Assembly (NCBI RefSeq): GCF_003712105.1
Contig: NZ_RHLG01000002.1
Location: 558,001-622,000, forward strand
Length of the DNA: 64,000 nt
Reading direction: 5' to 3'
Source of the DNA: Winogradskyella sp.
GTDB taxonomy: Bacteria; Bacteroidota; Bacteroidia; Flavobacteriales; Flavobacteriaceae
In this document: in pieces, positions 35,055 to 45,939 of the stretch
Layout: each line of letters begins with the position of its first letter
How positions within the stretch are numbered: position 1 is the stretch's first letter
Notes under the pieces: generated by a model
The model's database searches: none
Seen by the model: only the letters and a program-made list of their open reading frames with translations
Told to the model about the DNA's origin: nothing
Translations under genes and position numbers: made by a program

Positions 35055-37883
35055 TTAGTTTAATTCACGTAACAAAAACTTTGCCGTATGGCTCTTTTTA
35101 TCTTTAATTAACTCCTCTGGTGTACCCTTTGCTACAAGCTGCCCGCCACCTTTTCCGCCTTCATAACCAATATCTATAATATAGTCAACGGTTTTAATAA
35201 CGTCTAAATTGTGTTCAATAATTAATACTGTATTACCTTTATCTGCAAGCTTATTTAAAACTTTCATTAAAACATTAATATCTTCAAAATGTAAGCCGGT
35301 TGTGGGCTCATCTAATATATAGAATGTATTTCCTGTATCACGTTTACTTAATTCTGAAGCGAGCTTAATGCGTTGTGCTTCACCACCAGAAAGTGTCGTA
35401 CTTTGCTGTCCAAGAGTTATATAACCTAGTCCAACATCTTCAATCGTTTTAAGTTTCCTATAAATCTTAGGAATATGCTCGAAAAATTTCACAGCTTCCT
35501 CAATAGTCATGTTCAAGACATCACTTATGGATTTTCCTTTGTATCTAATTTCTAATGTTTCTCGATTGAAACGTTTGCCTTGGCAAGTTTCGCACTCTAC
35601 ATAAACATCAGGTAAAAAGTTCATTTCAATAACCTTAAGTCCACCACCTTGACAGGTTTCGCAACGACCACCAGCAACATTAAAACTAAAGCGTCCTGGT
35701 TTGTAACCACGAATCATAGCTTCAGGAATTTGAGCAAACAACTTCCGAATTTCATCAAAAGTCTTGGTGTAAGTAGCAGGATTACTTCTTGGTGTTCTAC
35801 CTATAGGCGATTGGTTAATGTCTATTACCTTGTCAATATGTTCCAAACCCTTTACACTTTTGTATGGCATAGGTTTTTTAACCCCATTGAAGTAATATGC
35901 ATTCAGTATTGGATATAGTGTTTCGTTAATTAAGGTCGATTTACCACTTCCTGAAACACCTGTAACACCAATCATTTTACCTAATGGAAATTCTACATCA
36001 ATATTTTTAAGGTTATTTCCTGTACAACCTTTAAGAACTATTTTTTTACCATTTCCCTTACGACGTTTTTTTGGAATGGAGATTTCTTTTTGGCCATTTA
36101 AATACTCAGCTGTAAGTGTATCGAACTTCAAAAGGTCTTTGGGTGTACCTTCACTAATTATTTTACCGCCATGTTTGCCAGCATATGGACCTATATCAAT
36201 GACATGATCTGCACGCTCTATCATATCTTTATCGTGTTCTACAACAATAACAGAATTACCAACATCTCTTAATGATGCCAGTGAGTTGATAAGTTTTTCA
36301 TTATCACGCTGATGTAAGCCTATACTTGGTTCATCAAGAATATAAAGTACACCTACAAGCTGTGAACCTATTTGAGTTGCGAGCCTAATACGTTGCGCTT
36401 CACCACCAGATAATGATTTAGAGCTTCTGTTTAATGATAAATAGGTTAAACCTACATCTAATAGAAATTGTACACGACTTTTAATCTCTTTTATAATTTC
36501 GCTTGAAATTTTTTGTTGCTTATCGGAAAGTCTATCTAATAGATGTTCTGCCCATTCACTCAATTCAATAATATCCATCATCACCAAATCTGCGATGCTT
36601 TTGCCATCTACTTTAAAATAGAGGGATTCTTTTCTTAATCTAGAACCGTGACATTCTGGACATAATTCTTTATCCATAAACTCTTTTGCCCATCTCGCTA
36701 AGGATGTAGAATTGGATTTATATTGACTTTCGATAAACTTGGCGACACCTTCAAAATCTATATCATATTTTCTCGAAACGCCAAGTAATTTGCTGTCGAC
36801 AGTAAATTTTTCTTTTCCGCCATAAAAGATCATGTCTTTTGCTTGCTGCGGAATATCTTTCCATGGGTCACTTAAAGAAAATTCGAAGCGTTGCGCAATA
36901 GTATCAAACTGTTTAAAAATCCAACTTTTTTTCTCAGGACCATGTGGTGCTAAAGCTCCATTTTTTATGGATAAAGATTCATCAGGCACTAACTTTTTTT
37001 CATTAACGACATATACTTCGCCAATACCATTACACTTTTGGCATGCACCTTTAGGTGAATTGAATGAAAAATTATTAGGCTCAGGATTAGGATAAGAAAT
37101 ACCCGAAGAAGGACACATGAGATTACGACTAAAGTATCTTGGTTCATTGGTGTCTTGATCAATAACCATTAATACATCATCTCCATGATACATAGCTGTA
37201 TTAATCGATTCCATAAGTCGTTTCTCATTATCCTGAGAGTCATCAATTTTTAGCCGGTCTATAACTATTTCTATATCATGAGTTTTGTAGCGGTCAAGTT
37301 TCATTCCTTTTTCAAGGTCTACGATTTCACCATCTGTACGCACCTTAACAAAACCTTGTTTTCCGATTTGCTCAAATAGCTCTCGATAATGTCCTTTTCT
37401 AGACCTAACTACAGGTGCTAGAATATTAATTCGCTTTCCGTTATACGCATTTAGAATAAGGTCTCTAATTTGCTCATCATTATAGCTAACCATTTTGTCA
37501 CCAGTCTCATAACTATAGGCATCTGCGGCACGTGCAAAAAGTAAGCGCAAAAAGTCATAGATTTCTGTAATGGTGCCAACAGTAGAGCGTGGTGATTTGC
37601 TTGTCGTTTTTTGTTCTATTGCAATAACAGGCGATAGTCCATCAATTTTATCTACATCAGGGCGTTCAAGATTTCCTAAAAACTGACGCGCGTAAGCAGA
37701 AAATGTTTCTATATAGCGTCGTTGCCCTTCGGCATAAATGGTATCAAAAGCTAAAGATGATTTTCCACTACCAGAAAGGCCTGTAATAACAACTAACTTC
37801 TCTCGAGGAATAGTGACGTCTATATCCTTAAGATTGTGTACTCTGGCGCCTTTTACTTCTATAAAATCATCGAATGAACCCAT
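35055..37883 (-). CDS. uvrA: Excinuclease ABC subunit A
   Basis: DNA damage-recognition ATPase of nucleotide excision repair, 942 residues, a normal length. It has the two ABC modules, each with Walker A ([14 protein letters not shown] near residue 34 and [11 protein letters not shown] near residue 646) and the signature LSGGEAQR ([26 protein letters not shown]), plus the zinc fingers with [16 protein letters not shown] and [16 protein letters not shown]. The start [19 protein letters not shown] is typical of Bacteroidetes. The divergent gene at 38005 shares its upstream region. Confidence 0.97.
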   Translation of the reverse strand: MGSFDDFIEVKGARVHNLKDIDVTIPREKLVVITGLSGSGKSSLAFDTIYAEGQRRYIETFSAYARQFLGNLERPDVDKIDGLSPVIAIEQKTTSKSPRSTVGTITEIYDFLRLLFARAADAYSYETGDKMVSYNDEQIRDLILNAYNGKRINILAPVVRSRKGHYRELFEQIGKQGFVKVRTDGEIVDLEKGMKLDRYKTHDIEIVIDRLKIDDSQDNEKRLMESINTAMYHGDDVLMVIDQDTNEPRYFSRNLMCPSSGISYPNPEPNNFSFNSPKGACQKCNGIGEVYVVNEKKLVPDESLSIKNGALAPHGPEKKSWIFKQFDTIAQRFEFSLSDPWKDIPQQAKDMIFYGGKEKFTVDSKLLGVSRKYDIDFEGVAKFIESQYKSNSTSLARWAKEFMDKELCPECHGSRLRKESLYFKVDGKSIADLVMMDIIELSEWAEHLLDRLSDKQQKISSEIIKEIKSRVQFLLDVGLTYLSLNRSSKSLSGGEAQRIRLATQIGSQLVGVLYILDEPSIGLHQRDNEKLINSLASLRDVGNSVIVVEHDKDMIERADHVIDIGPYAGKHGGKIISEGTPKDLLKFDTLTAEYLNGQKEISIPKKRRKGNGKKIVLKGCTGNNLKNIDVEFPLGKMIGVTGVSGSGKSTLINETLYPILNAYYFNGVKKPMPYKSVKGLEHIDKVIDINQSPIGRTPRSNPATYTKTFDEIRKLFAQIPEAMIRGYKPGRFSFNVAGGRCETCQGGGLKVIEMNFLPDVYVECETCQGKRFNRETLEIRYKGKSISDVLNMTIEEAVKFFEHIPKIYRKLKTIEDVGLGYITLGQQSTTLSGGEAQRIKLASELSKRDTGNTFYILDEPTTGLHFEDINVLMKVLNKLADKGNTVLIIEHNLDVIKTVDYIIDIGYEGGKGGGQLVAKGTPEELIKDKKSHTAKFLLRELN

Positions 37884-38004
37884 TACTTGGCTTTACTTTT
37901 TTGAGGATTGACAAAGTTGCAAAGGTACGATTTTTAGTTGTTAATTTAATAGGACATATAGCTACAGAATTACTATTATTGTTACCTAATTAAAACACTA
38001 TTAC

Positions 38005-38532
38005 ATGAAATTATTAGGAATAGGCTCAAGAATAAATCATTCGGACTACGGAAAAGGTGTAGTAACCAATGTGACGTCTCAATATTATTGGGTTACATTT
38101 ATTGATAATGGGTTAGAGACCATAGAACTTGATTCGGAATTTGAAGTGATTGAAGCAGCTGAAGATGATGTAGATACAGTTAGTTTTTATGAGGTTGAAA
38201 AGAGTTTGCGTGATATATTGAAAAAGTGGTCTGATGTTTCAGAAGTTATTAGTATTGGAGATAAATGGAAAGGTGGAAAATTAATTTTAGAACCTGGTGA
38301 TACTAATTTACAAAGTAAAGAATTGCCTATTGATACCTTTTTCCATAAAATAACTATGGTACGTGACAGACTTCGTGTTATGGAACAAAAGATAAATTCA
38401 AGCAAAAATTTGGACGAACAAGAAAAGATTGATTTACAGCAGTATATTACAAGAAGCTATGGCAGTTTAACTAGCTTTAATGTGCTGTTTAAATTGAAGA
38501 GTCAACAGTTTGTGGGACAGAAGAGTAAATAA
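38005..38532 (+). CDS. Uncharacterised protein with SH3/Tudor-like N-terminus, divergent from uvrA
   Basis: A 175-residue cytoplasmic protein. Residues 5-45 (GIGSRINHSDYGKGVVTNVTSQYYWVTFIDNG) have the small beta-barrel pattern of CarD/UvrD-Tudor domains, which bind RNA polymerase or nucleic acids; the rest is mainly helical (FYEVEKSLRDILKKWSDVSEV, HKITMVRDRLRVMEQKI). I know it only as a conserved hypothetical in Flavobacteriaceae. Divergence from uvrA suggests, without proving, a link to transcription-coupled repair. Confidence 0.7.
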   Translation: MKLLGIGSRINHSDYGKGVVTNVTSQYYWVTFIDNGLETIELDSEFEVIEAAEDDVDTVSFYEVEKSLRDILKKWSDVSEVISIGDKWKGGKLILEPGDTNLQSKELPIDTFFHKITMVRDRLRVMEQKINSSKNLDEQEKIDLQQYITRSYGSLTSFNVLFKLKSQQFVGQKSK

Positions 38533-38563
38533 AAAAAGCCGAAGAATTATCTTCGGCTTTTTT
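38532..38563. terminator. Bidirectional rho-independent terminator
   Basis: AAAAAAGCCGAAG/CTTCGGCTTTTTT stem with a short loop and runs of A and T on both sides. It lies between the convergent gene at 38005 and the metalloprotease gene at 38580. Confidence 0.92.
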
Positions 38564-38579
38564 ACAATTTATACTTAGG

Positions 38580-41312
38580 TTATTCAATAATAAGTTTTCG
38601 TGTAACAGTCTTATCACTATCATTAACTTTCATGATGTAAATTCCTGAACTCACATTTTTAAGAGAGATTTGCTCATTAAAACGAGATGTTGGATCAAAT
38701 GATCTGTTGTATACTAGTTTTCCGGATATATCATATACATCTATATTTATGTCCTTTCCTGAACCAGAATTAAATTCTAGATTGAAATCCCCACTATTTG
38801 GATTAGGATATAGTGCAAAATCATTGAGTTCAAAATCATCTGTATCTAAAGTAATTTGCGTGGTAGTCGTACAAAGCTCTAAAGACCATTCATTAAAGGT
38901 GCCACTATCTGAGGTAGCTTGGTCTACAGCAATTACAACCCATTGACCTGAAGGATTTGCATTGATGAAATCGTCATATCCTAATGCTGGAGCGTAAGTT
39001 CCAGTTGTAGGTGTGCCACAAACTATTGCAGGTTCATTTTCCTTAAATGTAGCATCTATATCTTCAAATCTTGCGGTATTACATGATCGGTTCCAAACAT
39101 TGGTAAAATTACCATTTGGGTCTTGAATCTGAAGAATTAAATCACCTGTCCAGCTATGAGTTACATCTACAGAAACTCTCATATCCGTAATCGGAGTTGT
39201 TTCAGTTACATTTAATGCTAATGCGACATTCCCTCCAGTATTATCAGGTATAGGTGCATTAGCAACTCCTGATGAGTAAGTGTTACAATCTTCAATAACA
39301 GTAACGGTTGCACCGATAGAGAATGACTTAGACATTGCGAAAAAGATGTTTCCTACCGCTTCAATTTTTATTCTACAAAATGGCTCATTAACAGACGGGA
39401 ATGTAACATTCTCAGAACCATCATTTGATGTGTTACTTACCAAAGTTGTAAATGTTGTACCACCATCAGTTGATAGTAGAATATTTACGTTGCTAGTGTT
39501 AATGCCATTAGCCGTAGTACCTGCAACATCCCAAGTAATAGTAGTACTTGACCCTGATGGGAAGCTTTCGTTTGTTGTATTTGGTGCTGTAACTATAAAT
39601 GGCCCTGTGTTAGCTACAGTAACAGACATGTCGTCTCTGTTTGTTTGCCCACCATTAGGTGATTGGTTATCTCTTACAGTTAAGGCAAAATTCATTGTTC
39701 TTGCAACATTTGGAATCACTTCCCATTGTGGAGTTAGATTATCTGCAAGAACATCTTCTATGCGAGGAAAAGTTCTTTCTGGACTTGTAGAAGGCGAAAT
39801 TGATCTAAACATAGGACCTGTAGTATCTGTTGGACTTGGTTGTCCTGCAACTGTACCTATATCGACTTGTTCCCAACAAAAAGATACTGTACCACCATCT
39901 GGGTCACTTCCAGTACCAGTTAATGTAAACGCAGTTCCATATGGAATAGTAAAATTATTACCTGCCTCAACAGTTGGAGGCATATTACCATTACCAGTAT
40001 TTACAGAACATGTAAGATTCCCAGCATATTGACCAGTTCCAGTAACTCTGTCGTACATCTCATCAATACTAATAGCATTGAAGTGGTCATCACTATTTGA
40101 TTGGATGTTATCTCCAGCACAGATACCAGCATAGGCCATAATAGTTGTACCACTACCTGGTTCTACTGATGTACTGGCATTTCTATTTCCTCCTGAGCAA
40201 TTAGCTTGACTACCATTAAACGTATGATTTGCTCCAAAATGATGTCCAATTTCATGAGCTACAAAGTCAACGTCAAATGGGTCTCCAGTAGGATTAGGTA
40301 AACCAGTTACAGCACGAGCTTTTGTATTACTAAAACAAATACCACCTAAAGAAGCTACACCGCCACCACCAGTAGAGAATACATGTCCTACGTCGTAATT
40401 AGCAGTGCCGATGTTAGTATCGACTATAGTTTGATTTTGAGATAGCATAGCAAACCCATCATTGTTTGTATAACCATCATTTTCAGCCAAGAATATAATG
40501 CTCGTTCCAGACATCGTATTGATGTTATCAACTAAAATCATGGTTGCAGATAGATCTCTCTCGTACAATCCATTAACTCTAGTCATAGTTACATTCATTG
40601 CTGCAAGTACGGTAGCACGTTTTACTGCATCTGATGCAGCTTGTTGACCAGCAGCATCAACATGGAAGGTTGAATATTCTTGAGTACACGCCAATGCTAG
40701 TCGAAACGTTCTAAAAACACTATCATTAGCATTTCGTAAAGAACTAACACTTGCATTTTGTTGAATTTCATTTCTAGTGGTTAACTCATCCGTAAGTTGA
40801 CATCCAATTCTATCTACATCAGAGTATAGGTTTTCTTTGGCGTAAAGCATATAAGAATTTAAATCTTCTGTATATGGATCGATGTAATAGGTTTTACCAA
40901 TTGTATATATGACAGCATGAAATCCAAATACAGTTGTACTGAAGCGTATAGTAGTTCCAGGATCATCAATGTTAATTCCCACATACGACTGGATTTCAGG
41001 ATGCTGAGCAGCAAATTCTGGTTCCATTACAGACGCTTCATAAATCTCATAGCGTTCCATTTCGCCTTTTGCATTCGGAAATGAAACAAATGTATCTGAA
41101 GATACATTCAATGAACGGCTAACAGTACTAGATAGTGTTTGTTTTAAGTTGCTAAGTTGTAAATTATAAACATCAAATTTTGATGGAGTAGAGGTTCGCT
41201 CAATACGTTGATTTCTCTCAAGCTTAGACGCATTTACTTTTGTCCAAAATGAATTATTTTGAGAAAAACCAATTATCGGAATAAATAAAAGGAGTACGTA
41301 AAAATTTTTCAT
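38580..41312 (-). CDS. Secreted reprolysin-type metalloprotease with T9SS sorting domain
   Basis: A 910-residue exported metzincin. Signal peptide MKNFYVLLLFIPIIGFSQ is followed by a pro-region to about residue 200, then the catalytic domain with HEIGHHFGANH (HExxHxxGxxH, three zinc histidines) and downstream MAYAGICAGDNIQ that includes the Met-turn. C-terminal parts are an Ig/PKD-like domain, a P-domain-like segment (VSVDVTHSWTGDLILQIQDPNG), and a type A type IX secretion sorting domain (FALYPNPNSGDFNLEF, GIYIMKVNDSDKTVTRKLIIE). The protein should be exported by the type IX system and act on external proteins. Terminator at 38532 follows. Confidence 0.92.
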   Translation of the reverse strand: MKNFYVLLLFIPIIGFSQNNSFWTKVNASKLERNQRIERTSTPSKFDVYNLQLSNLKQTLSSTVSRSLNVSSDTFVSFPNAKGEMERYEIYEASVMEPEFAAQHPEIQSYVGINIDDPGTTIRFSTTVFGFHAVIYTIGKTYYIDPYTEDLNSYMLYAKENLYSDVDRIGCQLTDELTTRNEIQQNASVSSLRNANDSVFRTFRLALACTQEYSTFHVDAAGQQAASDAVKRATVLAAMNVTMTRVNGLYERDLSATMILVDNINTMSGTSIIFLAENDGYTNNDGFAMLSQNQTIVDTNIGTANYDVGHVFSTGGGGVASLGGICFSNTKARAVTGLPNPTGDPFDVDFVAHEIGHHFGANHTFNGSQANCSGGNRNASTSVEPGSGTTIMAYAGICAGDNIQSNSDDHFNAISIDEMYDRVTGTGQYAGNLTCSVNTGNGNMPPTVEAGNNFTIPYGTAFTLTGTGSDPDGGTVSFCWEQVDIGTVAGQPSPTDTTGPMFRSISPSTSPERTFPRIEDVLADNLTPQWEVIPNVARTMNFALTVRDNQSPNGGQTNRDDMSVTVANTGPFIVTAPNTTNESFPSGSSTTITWDVAGTTANGINTSNVNILLSTDGGTTFTTLVSNTSNDGSENVTFPSVNEPFCRIKIEAVGNIFFAMSKSFSIGATVTVIEDCNTYSSGVANAPIPDNTGGNVALALNVTETTPITDMRVSVDVTHSWTGDLILQIQDPNGNFTNVWNRSCNTARFEDIDATFKENEPAIVCGTPTTGTYAPALGYDDFINANPSGQWVVIAVDQATSDSGTFNEWSLELCTTTTQITLDTDDFELNDFALYPNPNSGDFNLEFNSGSGKDINIDVYDISGKLVYNRSFDPTSRFNEQISLKNVSSGIYIMKVNDSDKTVTRKLIIE

Positions 41313-41384
41313 GGCCTTGTTGTTAGACTATAAATTTACAATATTCTCACGTATTTTTTTGTAAGGTATCTAACACTTTTAGAG

Positions 41385-42101
41385 TTAGTTAGTCTTTAAA
41401 TTGGTAATTTCTAGGTTTAGAAATAGAATTTTGTGAAAAGTAGGAAGTTCAGCACCGCTTTTTGTTGTTTTCCAGTCAGACCACGAAGCTTCTAAACCAT
41501 CAATTGGCAATAGGTCTGTCCACATTTGGTAACTTTTAGGTTTGCCTTCACGATCAAAATGCCATAAGTACGAGTCCCCTGGTGTAGAACCACCTGATGT
41601 GTATGTTACTAATAAAGCATCTTCATCTTTATCAGTCTTTACTAATCGTCTTTCGGTACCTTTATCAAAGACCTTGTATGGTGCTGCAATCCAAAAGGAA
41701 TCATTGTTAAAATAAGCTTCAGCTTTACCTATTAATTTTTGTTTATCTGTGCCTTCATATTTTTGTTTTGCCACATAAACGCTTGATAGACTGGGTTTTT
41801 TTAAATGCAACATAACTTTGAAATCGTTCCATTGTACTTCGCAACTATCGGCTGATTTATACCATTTATAATGTTGGCGTCCTTTAAACGTCCATTCAAT
41901 ATAATCTGTACTTAAATAGGCATCATGATTTAGTGACTTTAGCATGTTTATTGCTAATTCATCTGCCATTTTCCCCTTTGTACCACTAGGTAAATCTTTA
42001 TCGTATCTTATGTATAAGAATCCAAAAAACAGTAAAGATGGTAGTGTAAGGAATATAATAATTCCAAAAAATACTTTGAGAATCCGTTTTAATTGTTTCA
42101 T
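41385..42101 (-). CDS. Membrane-anchored protein of unknown function
   Basis: A 238-residue protein with a cytoplasmic lysine/arginine-rich start (MKQLKRILKVFFG), one transmembrane segment (residues about 10-31) and a 200-residue extracytoplasmic beta-rich domain with several tryptophans (DYIEWTFKGRQHYKWYKSADS, SYLWHFDREGKPKSYQMWTD). I recognise no family. It is 10 bases downstream of the gamma-glutamyltransferase gene and probably co-transcribed with it. Confidence 0.7.
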   Translation of the reverse strand: MKQLKRILKVFFGIIIFLTLPSLLFFGFLYIRYDKDLPSGTKGKMADELAINMLKSLNHDAYLSTDYIEWTFKGRQHYKWYKSADSCEVQWNDFKVMLHLKKPSLSSVYVAKQKYEGTDKQKLIGKAEAYFNNDSFWIAAPYKVFDKGTERRLVKTDKDEDALLVTYTSGGSTPGDSYLWHFDREGKPKSYQMWTDLLPIDGLEASWSDWKTTKSGAELPTFHKILFLNLEITNLKTN

Positions 42102-42111
42102 TTTTCTTTTT

Positions 42112-43815
42112 TTAAAAACCTACAGCAGTATCGTCACCGCGTTTGTCAGCGCCACCTTCTAATTGCCCATTTTCTAAGATTAAAATGCCATCTACTTTTC
42201 CTATTACAGGAGTACGCTTTTCGTTAATGATATAACCTTTTTCCTCTAATTGTTGTTTTAGACTTACATCAAACGAATTTGGCTCCATTCGAATTTCATC
42301 AGGTAACCATTGGTTATGAAATCGAGGTGAATTAACAGCTTGTTGCATCGACATATCGAACTCATGAACATTTAAAATAGTTTGTAAAACAGAAGTGATT
42401 ATTGTAGATCCACCAGGTGTTCCTAATGTCATATAAAGTTCGCCATCTTTTTCTACAATAGTTGGTGTCATAGAGCTCAACATTCTTTTTTCTGGAGCAA
42501 TACTGTTAGCCTCAGCACCTATAAGTCCATAATAATTTGGTTCACCAGGTTTACTGCTAAAATCGTCCATTTCATTATTCATAAAAAAACCAAGCTCCTC
42601 AACATAGACTTTAGAACCATAGGCACCATTTAGAGTAGTGGTGACGGCTATTGCGTTTCCAAATTGGTCAACAATAGAGTAGTGGGTTGTTTCTTCACTT
42701 TCATAACCTACAATTTCGCCATGAGATAAAGAGTCGACTGCGGTTGCTTGTTTAAATGAAAAATCTTGTATCCGATTTTGTAAATAGACATCACTAGTTA
42801 ATGTTTTAACAGGTATGTCTACAAAATCTGGATCACCTAAGTAATAACTGCGATCTGCATAAGCGCGTTTTTCTGCCTCTACCAATACCTGAATCGTTTT
42901 AAGTGAGTTATGACCGTAGTCTTTTAAGTCAAAATCCTCAATCATTGTCATAATTTGATTTAGACAAATACCACCTGATGATGGTGGCGACATTGAGGTA
43001 ATCACTAAATCATCGTATTCAAACCGAATGGGTTTCCTCCATTTCGCTTCATACTTGGCTAAATCTTCTGCGGTAATAATGCTGCCAATACCTTGCAAAT
43101 GTTTTAACAGTAATTTTGAAGTTTCACCTTTATAAAACTCATCTCTTCCTTTTGCTATAATGCGTTCAAGAGTTTGAGCTAATGCGAAATTCACGATTTT
43201 ATCACCAGATTTTAATTCGTTATTAAAAACGAGCTTGTTTCCATTTACAACTTTAAAAATGCTATCGTATTTCTTAAATCTTTTAGCTTGACTTTCAGTA
43301 ATTGTAAATCCATTTTTTGCTAAATCTACAACGGGTTGTAAAATTGAATTTATATCCAATTTTCCGAAGCGTTCTTGTGCTTTAAATATCCCAGCTATAG
43401 TTCCAGGAATACCTATCGCCAAAGCTCCTTGAGTACTTTTTCCTTTAATGACATTTTGGTCCTCATCTAGGAACATATCTTTTGTAGCAGCTAACGGTGC
43501 TTTCTCTCTGTAATCGAGTGCACCAACTTCGCCATCAGCTAATCTATAGATTAAAAATCCGCCACCGCCAAGGTTCCCAGCATAGGGATAGGTAACTGCT
43601 AAAGCCATTTCTGTTGCCATCATAGCGTCAAATGCATTACCTCCTTTTTTGAGTATTTCAACACCAATTTTTGATGCTTCCTCACGAGCGCTAACCACCA
43701 TAGCATTTGAGGTTACTAAACCTCTATTGTTAGCCGAACTAGTCTTTTCTTTTTTAATCTCTTTACAGCTAAAAGCGAAAAGTATTAGCAGATAAATTGA
43801 AAGGTAATGTCTCAT
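42112..43815 (-). CDS. ggt: Gamma-glutamyltransferase lipoprotein
   Basis: A 567-residue Ntn-hydrolase that splits glutathione and other gamma-glutamyl compounds in the periplasm, maturing by self-cleavage before the catalytic threonine. The leader MRHYLSIYLLILFAFSC is a lipoprotein signal. Hallmarks are NAFDAMMATEMALAVTYPYAGNLGGGGFL in the large subunit, the cleavage region SEETTHYSIVDQFGNAIAVTTTLNGAYGSK in which TTHYS holds the nucleophile threonine, and LGTPGGSTIITSVLQTILN in the small subunit. The ATG overlaps the stop of the acpH-like gene by four bases. Confidence 0.95.
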   Translation of the reverse strand: MRHYLSIYLLILFAFSCKEIKKEKTSSANNRGLVTSNAMVVSAREEASKIGVEILKKGGNAFDAMMATEMALAVTYPYAGNLGGGGFLIYRLADGEVGALDYREKAPLAATKDMFLDEDQNVIKGKSTQGALAIGIPGTIAGIFKAQERFGKLDINSILQPVVDLAKNGFTITESQAKRFKKYDSIFKVVNGNKLVFNNELKSGDKIVNFALAQTLERIIAKGRDEFYKGETSKLLLKHLQGIGSIITAEDLAKYEAKWRKPIRFEYDDLVITSMSPPSSGGICLNQIMTMIEDFDLKDYGHNSLKTIQVLVEAEKRAYADRSYYLGDPDFVDIPVKTLTSDVYLQNRIQDFSFKQATAVDSLSHGEIVGYESEETTHYSIVDQFGNAIAVTTTLNGAYGSKVYVEELGFFMNNEMDDFSSKPGEPNYYGLIGAEANSIAPEKRMLSSMTPTIVEKDGELYMTLGTPGGSTIITSVLQTILNVHEFDMSMQQAVNSPRFHNQWLPDEIRMEPNSFDVSLKQQLEEKGYIINEKRTPVIGKVDGILILENGQLEGGADKRGDDTAVGF

Positions 43816-44414
43816 AAATCAAATTCTTTTTCTAGAGCTTTGCGTTTTTGTTCTGTTGCTTCAACTAAATCTTTAAAGAAGAGCGTGAAATCTTCTTCAA
43901 ATTCTTGATAGTATTCTTTTAATTCCTTTGTGGCTTCATTCATTTTAGAACGATTTTTTGTGCGCCTATTCATGCCATTAAGCACTTTTTGTATGCCTTC
44001 AATTTTTGCATAGCTTAGAAGCCAATTGTCTTCAATCATAAATGGTGTTAGATATTTAAATCGTTTTGGAAGGATATCAAAATGTGTTTTAAGATTCGAA
44101 TAAAATTCTTGCACGTAAGTTGCTAAAGGAATATTAGAATACTGATCCCAGTTTTTGGCTAAAAAGTGGTCATAGAAAATATCAATAATAACACCACTAT
44201 AATGCCCATAGGTTTTGTGTAAACGCTTTGTACTTCGCTTAAAAATCTTATGTGCATCGGTATACGAATCTATAAAACGGTGCAAAATAATACCGGCTTG
44301 CATTGCTGTAGGATACTTATCAAAACGTTTTCCTCTAATACCATCAGCAGCAAAATTGCCAACAGTTAATAATTCATTATTGCCAGACAAGTAAATATGG
44401 GCCAAAAAGTTCAT
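43812..44414 (-). CDS. Acyl carrier protein phosphodiesterase (AcpH-like)
   Basis: A 200-residue HD-like hydrolase that removes phosphopantetheine from acyl carrier protein. MNFLAHIYLSGNNELLTVGNFAADGIRGK is the family N-terminus, followed by AGIILHRFIDSYTDAHKIF and VIIDIFYDHFLAKNW, which supply the metal-binding histidines and aspartates. It is first in an apparent operon with ggt and the 41385 gene. No fatty acid genes lie nearby. Confidence 0.88.
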   Translation of the reverse strand: MNFLAHIYLSGNNELLTVGNFAADGIRGKRFDKYPTAMQAGIILHRFIDSYTDAHKIFKRSTKRLHKTYGHYSGVIIDIFYDHFLAKNWDQYSNIPLATYVQEFYSNLKTHFDILPKRFKYLTPFMIEDNWLLSYAKIEGIQKVLNGMNRRTKNRSKMNEATKELKEYYQEFEEDFTLFFKDLVEATEQKRKALEKEFDL

Positions 44415-44496
44415 CGTTCGAATTTACAAATTCATAATCACAAAATGTAATTTATACGATATTCAAAAATTATTTGTCAGTAGATGTTTCTTGTTC

Positions 44497-44526
44497 TTGT
44501 ACTAAAATAGTTTACCATTATATTTG
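44497..44526 (+). promoter_or_regulatory. glmM promoter (TTG-N19-TATATTTG)
   Basis: TTG at 44497-44499 and TATATTTG at 44519-44526, 19 bases apart, match the Bacteroidetes consensus fully. They lie 18 bases before the chosen ATG at 44545, so transcription should begin near 44533 and the TTG at 44524 cannot be the start codon. Confidence 0.8.
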
Positions 44527-44544
44527 CGGAAAATTAAATACAAC

Positions 44545-45933
44545 ATGACACTTATAAAATCTATTTCAGGAATTCGAGGAACAATTGGCGGAAAAGTAGA
44601 AGAGAATTTAACACCAATTGATGCTGTTAAATTTGCTGCTGCCTACGGAACCTGGCTTAAAAATCAACGTCAAAAAGACAATTACCGAGTCGTAGTTGGG
44701 CGTGATGCAAGAATTTCTGGAGAAATGATACAGAGTTTGGTCATGCAAACACTTGTGGGTATGGGAATTCATGTTATAGATTTAGGACTGTCAACTACAC
44801 CAACTGTTGAGGTTGCTGTACCAATGGAACATGCAGATGGTGGTATTATTTTAACTGCTAGCCATAACCCTAAACAATGGAATGCGCTGAAATTATTAAA
44901 TGCTAAAGGCGAATTTTTGAATGGTGTTGAAGGAAAAAAGATATTAGATATTGCAAACTCTACTAATATGGAATTTGCCGATGTAGATCATCTAGGTAAG
45001 ATTACAATAAACCAAGCATATATTGATATGCATATAGATGAGGTGTTAAATCTTTCTCTAGTAAATAAAAAAGCAATTGCTGCTGCTAATTTTAAAGTAG
45101 TTGTTGATGGTGTAAATTCTACTGGCGGAATTGCTATTCCCTTGTTATTAGACCGTTTAGGTGTACATCCAGTAAAATTATATTGTGACCCAACTGGGCA
45201 TTTTCCTCATAATCCAGAGCCTTTAAAAGAACACTTAGGTGATTTGGCGAAAGCTGTAGTAGATGAACATGCTGATTTTGGAATTGTAGTTGATCCAGAT
45301 GTAGACCGATTAGCTTTTATGGATGAAAAAGGAGAGATGTTTGGCGAAGAATACACTTTAGTGGCCTGTGCAGATTATGTGTTAAGTAAAACTCCTGGAA
45401 ATACTGTAAGTAATATGAGTTCTACTCGTGCTTTAAGCGATGTCACAAAAAACCATGGCGGAACTTATGAAGCAAGTGCTGTTGGTGAAGTCAATGTTGT
45501 TGAGCTTATGAAGAAAAACAATGCTATTATCGGAGGTGAAGGTAATGGTGGTATTATCTATCCTGAATTGCATTACGGACGTGACGCTCTTGTTGGTGTT
45601 GCATTATTTTTAAGTTTATTGGCAGAAAAGAAAATGCGAGTGAGTGAGCTTAGAGCAACGTATCCTAACTATTTCATGAGTAAGAAAAAGATACAATTAA
45701 CACCAAGCTTGGATGTTGATGCTATCTTGAAGACTATGGAAGCTAAGTATAGCCATGAAAGATTAACAACTATTGATGGTGTTAAAATAGATTTTGAAAA
45801 TAGTTGGGTACACTTAAGAAAAAGTAATACTGAGCCTATTATTAGAATATATACTGAAGCACAATCACAAATTGAAGCTGACGAACTTGCTGATAAGATA
45901 ATTGCAGAAATTAAAGCGATAGCAAATATCTAA
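44545..45933 (+). CDS. glmM: Phosphoglucosamine mutase
   Basis: Converts glucosamine-6-phosphate to glucosamine-1-phosphate for UDP-GlcNAc, peptidoglycan and lipid A. From the ATG at 44545 it has 462 residues; an upstream TTG is excluded because it falls inside the promoter. It has the active-site TASHNPKQWN (phosphoserine), the metal-binding DPDVDRLAF, the sugar loop GEGNGG, and the phosphate-binding RKSNTEPIIRIYTEA. The QWN after the serine motif matches the Bacteroidetes type. The 3' end converges on the LpxL-like gene. Confidence 0.93.
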   Translation: MTLIKSISGIRGTIGGKVEENLTPIDAVKFAAAYGTWLKNQRQKDNYRVVVGRDARISGEMIQSLVMQTLVGMGIHVIDLGLSTTPTVEVAVPMEHADGGIILTASHNPKQWNALKLLNAKGEFLNGVEGKKILDIANSTNMEFADVDHLGKITINQAYIDMHIDEVLNLSLVNKKAIAAANFKVVVDGVNSTGGIAIPLLLDRLGVHPVKLYCDPTGHFPHNPEPLKEHLGDLAKAVVDEHADFGIVVDPDVDRLAFMDEKGEMFGEEYTLVACADYVLSKTPGNTVSNMSSTRALSDVTKNHGGTYEASAVGEVNVVELMKKNNAIIGGEGNGGIIYPELHYGRDALVGVALFLSLLAEKKMRVSELRATYPNYFMSKKKIQLTPSLDVDAILKTMEAKYSHERLTTIDGVKIDFENSWVHLRKSNTEPIIRIYTEAQSQIEADELADKIIAEIKAIANI

Positions 45934-45939
45934 ACCCAA

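Noticed and set aside
39280-40032. 250-residue open frame on the plus strand
   Set aside because: It lies wholly antisense to the T9SS metalloprotease, whose motifs are convincing; the translation shows no domain.
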